64,000 bases of DNA from CAWFPR01 sp963817635 (GTDB lineage: Bacteria > Acidobacteriota > Vicinamibacteria > Vicinamibacterales > 2-12-FULL-66-21), in assembly GCA_963817635.1 (NCBI GenBank), contig CAWFPR010000032.1, positions 209,756 to 273,755 of the forward strand, written 5' to 3'. Positions 35,451 through 42,565 of the stretch are shown piece by piece; position 1 is the first letter of the stretch, and each line of letters opens with the position of its first letter. Position numbers and translations under genes: made by a program. The notes beneath the pieces were generated by a model, which ran no database searches, was not told where the DNA came from, and saw only the letters and a program-made list of their open reading frames with translations.

Positions 35451-35867
35451 ATGGCTGGTTTGACGATCGGTAAGTTCGCGGCGCAGGCGGGCGTCAGCGT
35501 CGAGACTGTGCGGTTCTACCAGCGCCGCGGCCTGCTGGCGCTGCCGGAGCGGCGCGGCTCGGGATTCCGCGAGTACACCCCGGCCGACCAGTGGCGGCTC
35601 GCGTTCATCCGCCGCGCACGCCAGCTCGGGTTCACCCTCGCCGAGATCCGCGACCTGCTTGGCCCCGCTGAGGCCCGGTCGACCGCCGACATCACCAAGG
35701 CTGCCGAGGCGAAGCTCGCCGCGATCGCCGGCCAGATCGCCGAGCTGGCGGCGCTGCAGTGCCGGCTGCGCCTGCTGGTGCAGGTCTGCGCGCACGGCAG
35801 CCGCGACGACTGCGTGGCCCTGCACCTCGGTGACCAGGGTCACGTCTGCGCGCAGGCGGCCAGCTGA
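35451..35867 (+). CDS. MerR family metal-responsive regulator
   Basis: 138 aa. The helix-turn-helix reads GLTIGKFAAQAGVSVETVRFYQRRGLLALPERRGSGFREYTPADQWRLAFIRRARQLGFTLAEIRDLLG, then a dimerisation helix. The C-terminus has Cys residues in VQVCAHGSRDDCVALHLGDQGHVCAQ, placed as in Hg/Cd/Zn-binding MerR proteins. It probably controls its own promoter and the thioredoxin gene downstream. Confidence 0.88.
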   Translation: MAGLTIGKFAAQAGVSVETVRFYQRRGLLALPERRGSGFREYTPADQWRLAFIRRARQLGFTLAEIRDLLGPAEARSTADITKAAEAKLAAIAGQIAELAALQCRLRLLVQVCAHGSRDDCVALHLGDQGHVCAQAAS

Positions 35868-35902
35868 ATCAGCCAGTAGTTCAAGCCGAAAGGAACAACG
35901 TG

Positions 35903-35971
35903 ATGAGCATGCCGAGGAACGAGCGATGAGCATGCCGAGGAACGAGCGATGAGCATGCCGAGGAACGAGCG
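35903..35971 (+). repeat. Three tandem 23-bp repeats forming coupled mini-ORFs (MSMPRNER)
   Basis: Three identical 23-bp units start at 35903, 35926 and 35949. Each begins with ATGAGCATGCCGAGG and holds a GAGGAACGAGCG ribosome-site-like run. Each unit encodes the 8-residue peptide MSMPRNER, and its TGA overlaps the next ATG (ATGA). The fourth ATG, at 35972, is the start of thioredoxin. The layout could make ribosomes re-initiate stepwise, or could simply be slipped copies of a ribosome site. Confidence 0.8.
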
Positions 35972-36195
35972 ATGAGCACCGCCAAGGCAGTGACCGACGA
36001 CAGCTTCGACGCCGACGTGCTGGCCAGTCCCCGGCCCGTCATCGTGGAGTACTGGGCGCCCTGGTGCGGCCCGTGCCGCATGGTGGGCCCGGTACTGGAC
36101 GAGATTGCCGCCCAGTATGCGGGCAAGGTCGACGTGGTCAAGCTGAACACGGACGAGAACCCGCAGTCGATGGTCAAGTACGGGGTGTTGGTGCC
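35972..36195 (+). CDS. Thioredoxin, N-terminal two-thirds (fused at a join)
   Basis: About 74 residues: DSFDADVLASPRPVIVEYWAPWCGPCRMVGPVLDEIAAQYAGKVDVVKLNTDENPQSMVKYGV, with the active site WCGPC. The family then needs a cis-Pro segment (usually SIPT) and a last strand and helix of about 35 residues. Instead the frame runs straight into a DNA methyltransferase tail. It is therefore a truncated gene at a second join. Confidence 0.85.
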
Positions 36196-36202
36196 GTTCA
36201 GT
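36188..36202. other. Second abrupt join: thioredoxin to phage methyltransferase
   Basis: The thioredoxin family match ends at about KYGVLV and the methyltransferase-like match begins at about STIMTWRGYADDGMR. The fused frame is open by chance. Everything to the right is phage-like, while the 2.8 kb to the left is chromosomal actinobacterial. The integrase is 5 kb away, so this is not a normal attachment junction. Confidence 0.6.
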
Positions 36203-36502
36203 ACGATCATGACCTGGAGGGGATACGCCGATGACGGGATGCGGCTGGTCCGGTCGGTGATCCGCGCCCGCAGGCCGCTGCGTGCGATCCATCCGACCGA
36301 GAAGCCCGTGGAGGTGCTGCGCCCGCTGATCGAGTACGCCTGCCCGCCCGGTGGCCTCGTCGTCGCACCCTTCGCCGGAAGCGGCAGCGACCTGGACGCT
36401 GCCCGGCGCTCGGGCAGGCGCGCGATCGGCGTTGAAGCTCGCGAGGACTACTGCGAGCGGGCCGCCCTGAGATTGTCCCAGTTGATCTTGGAGGCGTCAT
36501 GA
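36196..36502 (+). CDS. Phage DNA methyltransferase, C-terminal fragment
   Basis: About 100 residues: RPLRAIHPTEKPVEVLRPLIEYACPPGGLVVAPFAGSGSDLDAARRSGRRAIGVEAREDYCERAALRLSQ. HPTEKP and the SAM-binding PFAGSGS are hallmarks of N4/N6 (beta-class) DNA methyltransferases. The catalytic DPPY part is missing because of the join. It would modify phage DNA against restriction. Confidence 0.85.
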
Positions 36503-36571
36503 CCATCCGCCAGTGGCAACGCACTGGAGGTCACCGTGAATGATGCCCTTCGAGCGCCGGAGGCCTGACCC

Positions 36572-36601
36572 ATGACCTCTCCCTCTCCCACCCCAACCGG
36601 G
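36572..36601 (+). repeat. 30-bp direct repeat, copy 1 (second copy 37221-37250)
   Basis: Bases 36572-36601 and 37221-37250 are identical, starting ATGACCTCTCCCTCTCCC. Both precede a small gene and could encode MTSPSPTPTG. A related C-rich run precedes the gene at 37006, and two of the three runs are followed by GAAGGCGGC(G/A)ACGATGA. These look like duplicated leader or ribosome-site modules. Confidence 0.85.
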
Positions 36602-36637
36602 GGACCCCAGACCGCAAGACCCGAGGAGACACCCGAC

Positions 36638-36916
36638 ATGACCACCCAGCCGCGCCCGGAGGCGTTGATCGACGACCTGGCCATCGTGCTAGCCGGTTCG
36701 CTGCACCCGAGTGCGGAGATCGGTCCCGCTCCACGTCTCGCCGCGCATCGCCTCCGGGACGTGCTCGGCATCGAGGACGGCGCACCCGTCAGGACCATCG
36801 AGCCCCTGATCGCTGCCGCGCTCGGCGGTGAACCCGCCCCGGTCCATTACCGCTGGCCGGCGGTATGCGGCGGCGACTCTCCGGGTGACCCGTGGACGAG
36901 AGTCTTGACCGGGTGA
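36638..36916 (+). CDS. Small phage protein of unknown function
   Basis: 92 aa from ATG 36638, chosen because GAGGAGA lies 8 bases upstream; an in-frame ATG at 36572 lies in the repeated leader. The sequence is EALIDDLAIVLAGSLHPSAEIGPAPRLAAHRLRDVLGI, mostly helical, acidic, without cysteine motifs or a membrane helix. It is the first gene of the early small-gene array. No family recognised. Confidence 0.6.
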   Translation: MTTQPRPEALIDDLAIVLAGSLHPSAEIGPAPRLAAHRLRDVLGIEDGAPVRTIEPLIAAALGGEPAPVHYRWPAVCGGDSPGDPWTRVLTG

Positions 36917-37005
36917 CCTGCGCATCATGCCGGACCGTCACCGCGAAGGCCGGGGACTAGCCCATGACCCCCACCACCCCCACGACGACCAGGAAGGCGG
37001 CGACG

Positions 37006-37224
37006 ATGAGCGACAAGCAGCCGTCGAAGCGCTGGCGCGTGATCACCGGCGGCGTGGTCACGCCCTACACCTCCGAGGCCAAGGCCTACGAGCACATCAA
37101 CAACCTCGCGGCCATCGGCACAGCCGCGCTCGGCCTGCGGATCACGGTCGAGCACTGGGAAGGCGGGCGCTGGGTCCTGTACGAGCGCGCCCGTGTCACT
37201 GAGAACGGATGGGAGCCGGCATGA
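37006..37224 (+). CDS. Small phage protein of unknown function
   Basis: 72 aa from ATG 37006 (GAAGG 8-12 bases before); ATG 36964 in the C-rich leader is an alternative. The sequence KRWRVITGGVVTPYTSEAKAYEHINNLAAIG...ITVEHWEGGRWVLYERARV looks like a small alpha/beta domain with conserved aromatic residues, as in phage-encoded host-modulating proteins. Function unknown. Confidence 0.6.
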   Translation: MSDKQPSKRWRVITGGVVTPYTSEAKAYEHINNLAAIGTAALGLRITVEHWEGGRWVLYERARVTENGWEPA

Positions 37225-37262
37225 CCTCTCCCTCTCCCACCCCAACCGGGAAGGCGGCAACG

Positions 37263-37532
37263 ATGAACGCAGACAAGTTGCGCGCGTTCGGGTTCAACAG
37301 CGAACGTCAGCGTCACCACGACAACGCCCGCCGCGCGCTGGAGCACGCCAAGCGCCACGTCGACTCCCTGCTAGCAGCCTGGGATAACGGTCCGTCCCCG
37401 TCGCTGAGTTACGACGCCCGGCAGCTCAACGCCTCGGCGGCCGAGCTCTGGGCCGAGACCCAGGCGTTCCTGGCGCTGCACGATGTGCGGTTCGTTGTTG
37501 AGAGTGACCCTGCAGAGGAGACTGACCGATGA
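37263..37532 (+). CDS. Small helical phage protein
   Basis: 89 aa from ATG 37263, preceded by the repeated leader (37221-37250) and GAAGGCGG. It is nearly all helix: RAFGFNSERQRHHDNARRALEHAKRHVDSLLAAWDNG, then LNASAAELWAETQAFLALHDVRFVVE. No domain recognised. Its stop overlaps the next ATG (ATGA). Confidence 0.6.
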   Translation: MNADKLRAFGFNSERQRHHDNARRALEHAKRHVDSLLAAWDNGPSPSLSYDARQLNASAAELWAETQAFLALHDVRFVVESDPAEETDR

Positions 37533-37768
37533 GCGGAGACTATGCCCGCTGGCTGGCGAACAAGACCGCCGCAGCGCTGGAGCACGACCTGCCTCGTCCC
37601 TCCGACCCCTTCGCCTGCATCCCTGACACCGACGGGGAGTACGCAGGCACTCCCCTGGAGACCAGCGCTGAACGCGCCCGCGACCGGGCGTTCCCCGTCG
37701 CCGACGAGGACGTGACGTTCCCCTCTGATAGCAGCCCGAGCGCGCCCCTAGACAACTGGGACTGGTGA
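37529..37768 (+). CDS. Small acidic phage protein
   Basis: 79 aa, coupled to the previous gene by a 4-base overlap. SGDYARWLANKTAAALEHDLPRPSDPF forms the only predicted helix; the rest is Asp/Pro/Ser rich and ends in LDNWDW. Probably partly disordered. Function unknown. Confidence 0.55.
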   Translation: MSGDYARWLANKTAAALEHDLPRPSDPFACIPDTDGEYAGTPLETSAERARDRAFPVADEDVTFPSDSSPSAPLDNWDW

Positions 37769-37771
37769 GCG

Positions 37772-38023
37772 ATGAGCTACATCTCATCCAGTCCCGACAT
37801 CGGGCAGGCCCGGTTCACCGGGCACGTGTGGCGCGCGGAGAACGGCGTCGTCCACGCGACCGTCGAGCTTAACGACGCGACCGGGAACCGGACCTACCTG
37901 GCCTTCGACAACCCCGCTGATGCCCGCTCACTGGCAGCGGCATGCACCGAGGCGGCCGACGCGATGGACAAGTTCGCACCCGAGGCCTCCGCCCCCAGGG
38001 CACCAGAGAAGGAGCAGACGTGA
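37772..38023 (+). CDS. Small phage protein with a beta-rich start
   Basis: 83 aa, 3 bases after the previous stop. ARFTGHVWRAENGVVHATVELNDATGNRTYLAF suggests beta strands, then an Ala-rich helix (ADARSLAAACTEAADAMDKFA). The stop overlaps the next GTG (GTGA). No family recognised. Confidence 0.55.
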   Translation: MSYISSSPDIGQARFTGHVWRAENGVVHATVELNDATGNRTYLAFDNPADARSLAAACTEAADAMDKFAPEASAPRAPEKEQT

Positions 38024-38157
38024 GCGAGTTCAGTTGCCCTGACTGCGGGCGCGAGAGTTGCACGGGCGAGGACTGCTACTGGCCCGACGTGGCAGGCATC
38101 CGCCGCCCTGAGCGCCAGGACGCCTCCCCTGAGGCGGCCAGAACGGAGACACCATGA
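38020..38157 (+). CDS. Tiny cysteine-rich (zinc-knuckle) phage protein
   Basis: 45 aa with a GTG start and GGAGCAG upstream. The sequence SEFSCPDCGRESCTGEDCYWPD has four cysteines (CxxC and C-x4-C) that could hold one zinc. It overlaps both neighbours by 4 bases, which supports translation. Confidence 0.55.
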   Translation: MSEFSCPDCGRESCTGEDCYWPDVAGIRRPERQDASPEAARTETP

Positions 38158-38399
38158 TGAACGAGAAGCCGGAAGTGCTCGGACACCCCGACGACGCGGC
38201 CGAGGAATGGCTAGCCGAAGAGTTCGAGGAAGACCACTCGACTGCCGGCGTCGCCTACGAGCGCGAGCAGATGATCGACGCCTTCCGCGCCGGATCAGAG
38301 TGGGCGCGCGGGCAGATCGCGAAGTTCGGCAAGGATGCGGATGGCTGGTGGATCACCCGCCAGCCTGACGGCCCCGGAACGGAGACGAGCGATGCCTGA
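38154..38399 (+). CDS. Small acidic phage protein
   Basis: 81 aa. A very acidic first half (DDAAEEWLAEEFEEDHS) is followed by YEREQMIDAFRAGSEWARGQIAKFGKDADGWWITRQPD. Acidic small proteins in early phage arrays are often DNA mimics or inhibitors, but nothing specific is visible. It overlaps the next start by 8 bases (ATGCCTGA). Confidence 0.55.
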   Translation: MMNEKPEVLGHPDDAAEEWLAEEFEEDHSTAGVAYEREQMIDAFRAGSEWARGQIAKFGKDADGWWITRQPDGPGTETSDA

Positions 38400-38733
38400 G
38401 ACCACAACCGGGACCGGCGACAGCGACCTGAATGCCGAACTGGTCAACCTTGGCTTCCTCCTGGACGTTGCCGCAGGTAATCCCCGGGCGTTCGACCTGG
38501 AGACGGTCCTGGGCAAGGCACGGCGTGCTGTCGCGGCCCTGCATGAGGTGCTGAAACTGGCGGACGATTGGGACGCCAAGGCTAAGGAGATCGGCGGCCA
38601 GGTCGCCCTGGAGGACTGCGACGGCGCGACGGCCGGCTTCAAGATGATCGGCTACCAGAATCACCGTGACCACGCCGCAGCCCTCCGCGCGACCATCACC
38701 CGCGAGTTGCCCTACGGGAGTCCCCATGAGTGA
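38392..38733 (+). CDS. Small phage protein with LADDWDA motif
   Basis: 113 aa. Helical, with ETVLGKARRAVAALHEVLKLADDWDAKAKEIGG. The LADDWDA motif recurs in the next gene, so the two are probably related. An ending with HRDHAAALRATITRELP is also mirrored there (CADMIREAITTAL). 8-base overlaps at both ends. Confidence 0.6.
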   Translation: MPETTTGTGDSDLNAELVNLGFLLDVAAGNPRAFDLETVLGKARRAVAALHEVLKLADDWDAKAKEIGGQVALEDCDGATAGFKMIGYQNHRDHAAALRATITRELPYGSPHE

Positions 38734-39193
38734 CGACCTGACCGCCGAACTGGCGAAATTGCGCAAGACTCACCTCGAAGCGACACCGGGCCCGTGGGGC
38801 GCCGAAGAGGAACACGGGACCGACATCGCCGGTGAAGGACGGTCCGAGGTCCGCGTCGTCGGCCCCCTCGACTCCCCGGCGCCGGTGGCGGCTACGTTCA
38901 TCAGCCGGACGCTGGAGACGGACAACACTGAGGCCGACACGGCGTTCATCGTCGCGGCCAGGACCGCGATGCCCCGCCTCGTCGCGTTCGTAGAGGCGGT
39001 ACTGGCACTAGCGGACGACTGGGACGCTGAGGCCGCGCAGGCGAGCGACCGGAGCGATGTCGCGAACGAGCGCGGCGAGACCGGCACCTTCTACCTGGCG
39101 GCCGGCAAGACGCTTGCTCTTGACGAGTGCGCGGACATGATCCGCGAGGCCATCACCACCGCCCTGACGGGAGAGGAGGCGCAGGGTGACTGA
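38726..39193 (+). CDS. Phage protein with LADDWDA motif (ead/Ea22-like layout)
   Basis: 155 aa. It starts LTAELAKLRKTHLEATPGPWGAEEEHG, then TFISRTLETDNTEADTAFIVAARTAMPRLVAFVEAVLALADDWDAEA. The order 'LRxxxxxATPGPW ... DxxFIVAARTAMPxLV' is that of Ea22-like or ead-like phage proteins found in many actinophages; their role is unknown. Overlaps with both neighbours are 8 bases. Confidence 0.7.
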   Translation: MSDDLTAELAKLRKTHLEATPGPWGAEEEHGTDIAGEGRSEVRVVGPLDSPAPVAATFISRTLETDNTEADTAFIVAARTAMPRLVAFVEAVLALADDWDAEAAQASDRSDVANERGETGTFYLAAGKTLALDECADMIREAITTALTGEEAQGD

Positions 39194-39470
39194 GTGGATC
39201 GGCCTGTGGATCACCGTCACGGGCCATGCGATCGGCAATGACCGGGACGGGTTCCGTGTCGCCTACGACTGGGACCACCGCCAGTTCAGCCACAAGGCCG
39301 ATGCAGTGGCCAACGGTTTCAAGTTGACTGGTGCCGATGACTTCAACCTCGGCTTCGTCCGCGACGGACGACTGGAATCCCTGTGGTGGATGGACAAGAA
39401 CCTCAGCGAGGACAAGATCACGCTGGAGCAGGTCGGCCGCGAGATCGGCCTGGAGGGCTACCATGCCTGA
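39186..39470 (+). CDS. Small phage protein of unknown function
   Basis: 94 aa, GTG start with 8-base overlap (GTGACTGA). Beta-rich: WIGLWITVTGHAIGNDRDGFRVAYDWDHRQFSHKADAVANGFKLTGADDFNLGFVRDGRLESLWWMD. Its many aromatic residues indicate a compact folded domain. No family recognised. Confidence 0.58.
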   Translation: MTEWIGLWITVTGHAIGNDRDGFRVAYDWDHRQFSHKADAVANGFKLTGADDFNLGFVRDGRLESLWWMDKNLSEDKITLEQVGREIGLEGYHA

Positions 39471-39855
39471 CCTCCCCGCCGCCGCCGTACAGGCCGCCGC
39501 TGCCGCCATAGAGCGCGAACTGATGTCCGGCCGTGACTACTCCATGGCCGCGGACTCAGACGAGGCACTCGCCCGTGCAGCCCTGGAAGCCGCCGCGCCC
39601 ATCCTCGCCGAGGCGGTCGCGCAGAAGATTCTCGCCCACATGGAGGGCTTCGGCCCGCGCAAGCCGCGCGGCGCACTGGAGCCCGTCATCGACACCGGCC
39701 GCGACTACCGGACGTGGCGGCGTTACTTCGGCATCGCCGCCCGTGTCGCCGCCGGGGCATTCGACACTCGCGAGGACCAGTTGCGCAAAGCGGCTGAGGC
39801 GATCGAGCGCGGCGACTTTATCGCCTGCGCCGGACATGAGGTCCCCGGTGCCTGA
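39463..39855 (+). CDS. Helical phage protein of unknown function
   Basis: 130 aa. Ala-rich helices (AAAVQAAAAAIERELMSGRDYSMAADSDEALARAALEAAAPILAEAVAQKILAHME), then RRYFGIAARVAAGAFDTREDQLRKAAEAIERGDFIAC. The first part resembles small actinophage proteins of the same layout. 8-base overlap with the next gene (GTGCCTGA). Confidence 0.58.
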   Translation: MPDLPAAAVQAAAAAIERELMSGRDYSMAADSDEALARAALEAAAPILAEAVAQKILAHMEGFGPRKPRGALEPVIDTGRDYRTWRRYFGIAARVAAGAFDTREDQLRKAAEAIERGDFIACAGHEVPGA

Positions 39856-40066
39856 CGGAGGGACGCGGCACACTGAGGCCGTGACCGACGCTCCCGATCC
39901 CGTCGCTGCCGCTGTTGCCGCCCTTACCTCCCACCGGGAGACCTGCGCCCCCTGCCTGGACTGGCTGCCCTGCACCCGTCTCCCTGATCTCAGGGCAGCA
40001 TGGCGGCAGGCACTCCGGGAAGCAGCAGCGAGCGGCCAGATCACCACGGGGGGCGCGACCAGATGA
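39848..40066 (+). CDS. Small cysteine-containing phage protein
   Basis: 72 aa from GTG 39848, chosen for the 8-base coupling overlap; GTG 39881 would give the core only. DPVAAAVAALTSHRETCAPCLDWLPCTRLPDLRAAWRQALREAA has CxxC plus a third Cys, perhaps metal binding. Stop overlaps next ATG by 4 bases. Confidence 0.5.
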   Translation: MPDGGTRHTEAVTDAPDPVAAAVAALTSHRETCAPCLDWLPCTRLPDLRAAWRQALREAAASGQITTGGATR

Positions 40067-40323
40067 CCACGCCCGCCGACGGCATCCCCCCGCTCCCCTG
40101 GCGTCAGTGGCGGCGCATGTGGCTCGTCCAGGCCGTCAAGTGGATCGCGTTCCTCCCCGTCCTCGCGCTCTGGGCGATCGGTACGCCGCTGAAGATAGCC
40201 GCGGACTGGACGGCGGACAGGCTTAACGCCGCATACGTGCGCGCCTACAACGCCGACCGGCGGCGAGCGTACGGGCCGCAGCCGAGACGCCCCGGCGCGG
40301 CACGGCCGGACGGCGAGCTGTGA
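40063..40323 (+). CDS. Small single-pass membrane protein
   Basis: 86 aa. One hydrophobic helix (AVKWIAFLPVLALWAIGTPLKIA) sits between a basic start (WRQWRRMW) and an Arg/Pro-rich tail. Last of the coupled small-gene array. Role unknown; membrane location only. Confidence 0.58.
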   Translation: MTTPADGIPPLPWRQWRRMWLVQAVKWIAFLPVLALWAIGTPLKIAADWTADRLNAAYVRAYNADRRRAYGPQPRRPGAARPDGEL

Positions 40324-40392
40324 ACACGATCCGGCCAGACCACCACCACCCCAGCGGCCGGATAACCACGACCGCCCGTAAACCGTTCCGCT

Positions 40393-40983
40393 ATGGCAGC
40401 AACAATGAGAGAGGATGAGACGGTGCGCAAGATCCCTACGCTGTTCGTCCGCGACTTCGACCACGACCCGCGCTACGTCACCCGGGATGTGACGCCCGGG
40501 TGCGAGTGGGTCCTGAAGGGCGACGGAACGCCGACGCGAAAGTATGACGGCACCTGCATCATGTGGGACGGCGAGCACTGGTGGGCCCGCCGCGAGGTCA
40601 AGAAAGACAAGCAGCCGCCGGCCGGGTTCGTTCAGGTCGAGCACGACGATGAGACCGGCAAGACGGTCGGCTGGGAGCCGCTCGAGCAGTCCGCGTTCGC
40701 ACGCTGGCACGCCGAGGCGATCCGCGAGTCCGATGACGCGAACTGGCCGCACCCGTGGCCGCATGGCACCTACGAACTGCTCGGGCCGAAGGTCAACGGC
40801 AACCCCGAAGGCTACGAGACTCACGTCCTGCTGCTCCACGATGCCGCCGACGAGATGGCCAGCGCACCCCGCGACTTCGACAGCCTCGCTGCGTGGCTGC
40901 ACCGCCACCCGTACGAGGGCATCGTCTGGCACCACCCGGACGGGCGCATGGCCAAGCTCAAGAAGCGGGACTTCCCGCGTTAA
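40393..40983 (+). CDS. RNA ligase family protein (DUF5565-like)
   Basis: 196 aa. Nucleotidyltransferase motif I is KYDGT with adenylated Lys50. Downstream come WWARREVKKDKQPPAGF, GTYELLGPKVNGNPEGYETHVLLLHD, motif IV EGIVWHH and motif V KLKKRDF at the C-terminus. This is the minimal adenylyltransferase core without an added C-terminal domain. It would seal RNA, perhaps repairing tRNA cleaved by host anticodon nucleases. It has its own 70-base upstream gap. Confidence 0.82.
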   Translation: MAATMREDETVRKIPTLFVRDFDHDPRYVTRDVTPGCEWVLKGDGTPTRKYDGTCIMWDGEHWWARREVKKDKQPPAGFVQVEHDDETGKTVGWEPLEQSAFARWHAEAIRESDDANWPHPWPHGTYELLGPKVNGNPEGYETHVLLLHDAADEMASAPRDFDSLAAWLHRHPYEGIVWHHPDGRMAKLKKRDFPR

Positions 40984-41026
40984 AGCTTTCCCCGTCTGGG
41001 GACCCGTCTTTCCGTTGGGCGGCAAG

Positions 41027-41056
41027 GAGCCCGGCCCGCACCCGCGAGCCGGGCTC
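41027..41056. terminator. Hairpin terminator between RNA ligase and integrase
   Basis: A perfect 9-bp stem GAGCCCGGC (41027-41035) / GCCGGGCTC (41048-41056) with a 12-base loop and no T-run, as is usual for actinobacterial terminators. It is placed between convergent genes, so it can serve both. Confidence 0.65.
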
Positions 41057-41287
41057 TACGCTTCCCGGGTGGCTCCTTATATCTGTGCGGGGGCTAGGCG
41101 GCAGGGTCGGCGGCGCGAAATCGCCGGGGCCGTCTGGGGGCCGTCCCACAACCACCGACAACCGTCCGCATCAATCCGCGTCTGGTACCTATCAATGCAC
41201 GTCAATACCGGTCCTGAGGGCCTGAAACCCCCCTGCGTGCGATACTGATCAGACGACCATGGACAGACACGAGTGCAGGTCACGGGC
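41057..41287. other. Gap next to integrase; possible attP region
   Basis: 230 bases after the integrase 3' end. Two direct repeats are visible: GGGCCTGAAACCCCCCTG (41218-41235) against GGGCCTAAAACCTCCCTG (41284-41301, 2 mismatches), and GGGGCCGTCTG at 41126 and 41301. Such repeats near an integrase may be arm-type sites. No tRNA fragment that would mark a core site is seen. Confidence 0.35.
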
Positions 41288-42565
41288 CTAAAACCTCCCT
41301 GGGGCCGTCTGTGGGTCGGCTGACGCAGAATCGGCACCCCCCGCGAATGCCTCCTCGAGCGCCCGCCGGGTCTTCTCCTCGGCGTCCGGCATCAGGTGCG
41401 AGTAGGTCTTCAGCACCAGCGCGCCGCCGTCGGAGTGACCGAGCCACGCCGCTACCGTCCGCGGGTCCACGCCCTTGGAGATGAGCGAGGAGGCGAACAG
41501 GTGCCGCATCATATGGCAGCCGTTCGCGCGGTCCGCCGTCAGCCCGGCCGCGAGGAGCGCCGGCCGCCATGTGTGAGTGTTGAAGCCATGCCGCTGCAGC
41601 GGCCGGCCGGCGCGGTTGGTGAACAGCAGAGCGGCGGTGACCATCTGGCCGTGACGGCGGTCGCCCGGCTCGTGCCACGGCAGCGTCACCGCGGCTGACC
41701 CGAACTCCGCCAGGTGCGCGGCGAGGATATCGGCGACCGGCCTCGCCAGCGGGACGTCGCGCTCCTTCTTCCCCTTCGGCGGGGCGAAGTGCGGCCGGCC
41801 GCCCACGAGCTTCACCTGCTGGCGGACATGAACCTGCCGCCGCAGGAAATTGATCTCCTCGACGGACAGGCCGAAGAACTCCGACTGCCGGAGCCCCAGC
41901 CCGGTCCCGGCGTCCACGATCGCGGCGAGGCGTCGCGGCAGCGCGGTCCGCATCGCCGCCGCCTGGGTCCGGGTCCACGGCTGAAGCTTCCGCTTCGTGG
42001 CCTGCGGGAGCGACTTGGACATCCCCGCGCACGGGTTCACGCGGATGCGCCCGTCAAGCGACGCGGCGAGCATGACGGAGTTCAGGTGCGTCAGCACCTT
42101 GGCTGTCGTGGACGGGGCGAGTTTCTGCCCCAGCCCGGACAGCCACGCCTTGATCAGCGACGGGCGGGCGGCGAGCTCGTCCAGGCGCCTGCCGCCGAGT
42201 TCGGGGTAGATATGCAGCCGCATCCGGCTCTCGACGGCCTCGCGGGTCACGGCGTCGAACGCCTGGTCTTTCAGCCAGTCCTCCGCGTACTTCCGCACGG
42301 AGATCCGGCCCGCGTCCGGGTCGTGGTAGGTGCCACGCCTGAGGTCGGCGTCGACTTCGGTCTTGAAGGCGTCCGCCTCGGCCTTCTTGTCGAACGACCG
42401 GCTGCGCTCGTTGCCGTCCGGGTCCTCGTAACGGACGCGCCAGCGGCGGCCCGAGCCGTTGCGCGCCCGGGGCTCCTTTACCTGCTTCCCGGCCGGCCCG
42501 GCGATTGTGCGGAACCAGCGGTCCTCGATGTGGCTAATCGGGCTCACCTGTCTTCTCGTCGGCAT
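41288..42565 (-). CDS. int: Tyrosine-family phage integrase
   Basis: About 425 aa. An N-terminal arm-binding/SAM-like part (GRRWRVRYEDPDGNERSRSFDKKAEADAF, then LDELAARPSLIKAWLSGL) precedes the catalytic domain. That domain has Arg in DAGTGLGLRQSEFFGL, Lys in PPKGKKERDVPL, HMMRHLFAS (H-x-x-R), WLGHSDGG and Tyr in LKTYSHLMP. All five catalytic positions are present. I chose ATG 42565; it overlaps the repressor gene by 32 bases, and GTG 42547 is possible. It catalyses integration and, with Xis, excision. Confidence 0.92.
   Translation of the reverse strand: MPTRRQVSPISHIEDRWFRTIAGPAGKQVKEPRARNGSGRRWRVRYEDPDGNERSRSFDKKAEADAFKTEVDADLRRGTYHDPDAGRISVRKYAEDWLKDQAFDAVTREAVESRMRLHIYPELGGRRLDELAARPSLIKAWLSGLGQKLAPSTTAKVLTHLNSVMLAASLDGRIRVNPCAGMSKSLPQATKRKLQPWTRTQAAAMRTALPRRLAAIVDAGTGLGLRQSEFFGLSVEEINFLRRQVHVRQQVKLVGGRPHFAPPKGKKERDVPLARPVADILAAHLAEFGSAAVTLPWHEPGDRRHGQMVTAALLFTNRAGRPLQRHGFNTHTWRPALLAAGLTADRANGCHMMRHLFASSLISKGVDPRTVAAWLGHSDGGALVLKTYSHLMPDAEEKTRRALEEAFAGGADSASADPQTAPGRF

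Noticed and set aside
35903..35971. CRISPR-like short repeats
   Set aside because: The units are contiguous with no spacers; they are tandem repeats with coding overlap.
36188..36202. Prophage integration into the thioredoxin gene
   Set aside because: The integrase is 5 kb away, no duplicated core is seen, and a methyltransferase is cut as well.
41057..41287. tRNA gene or tRNA-end attachment core
   Set aside because: No cloverleaf or tRNA 3' end could be drawn in this gap; it was kept only as a low-confidence att region.
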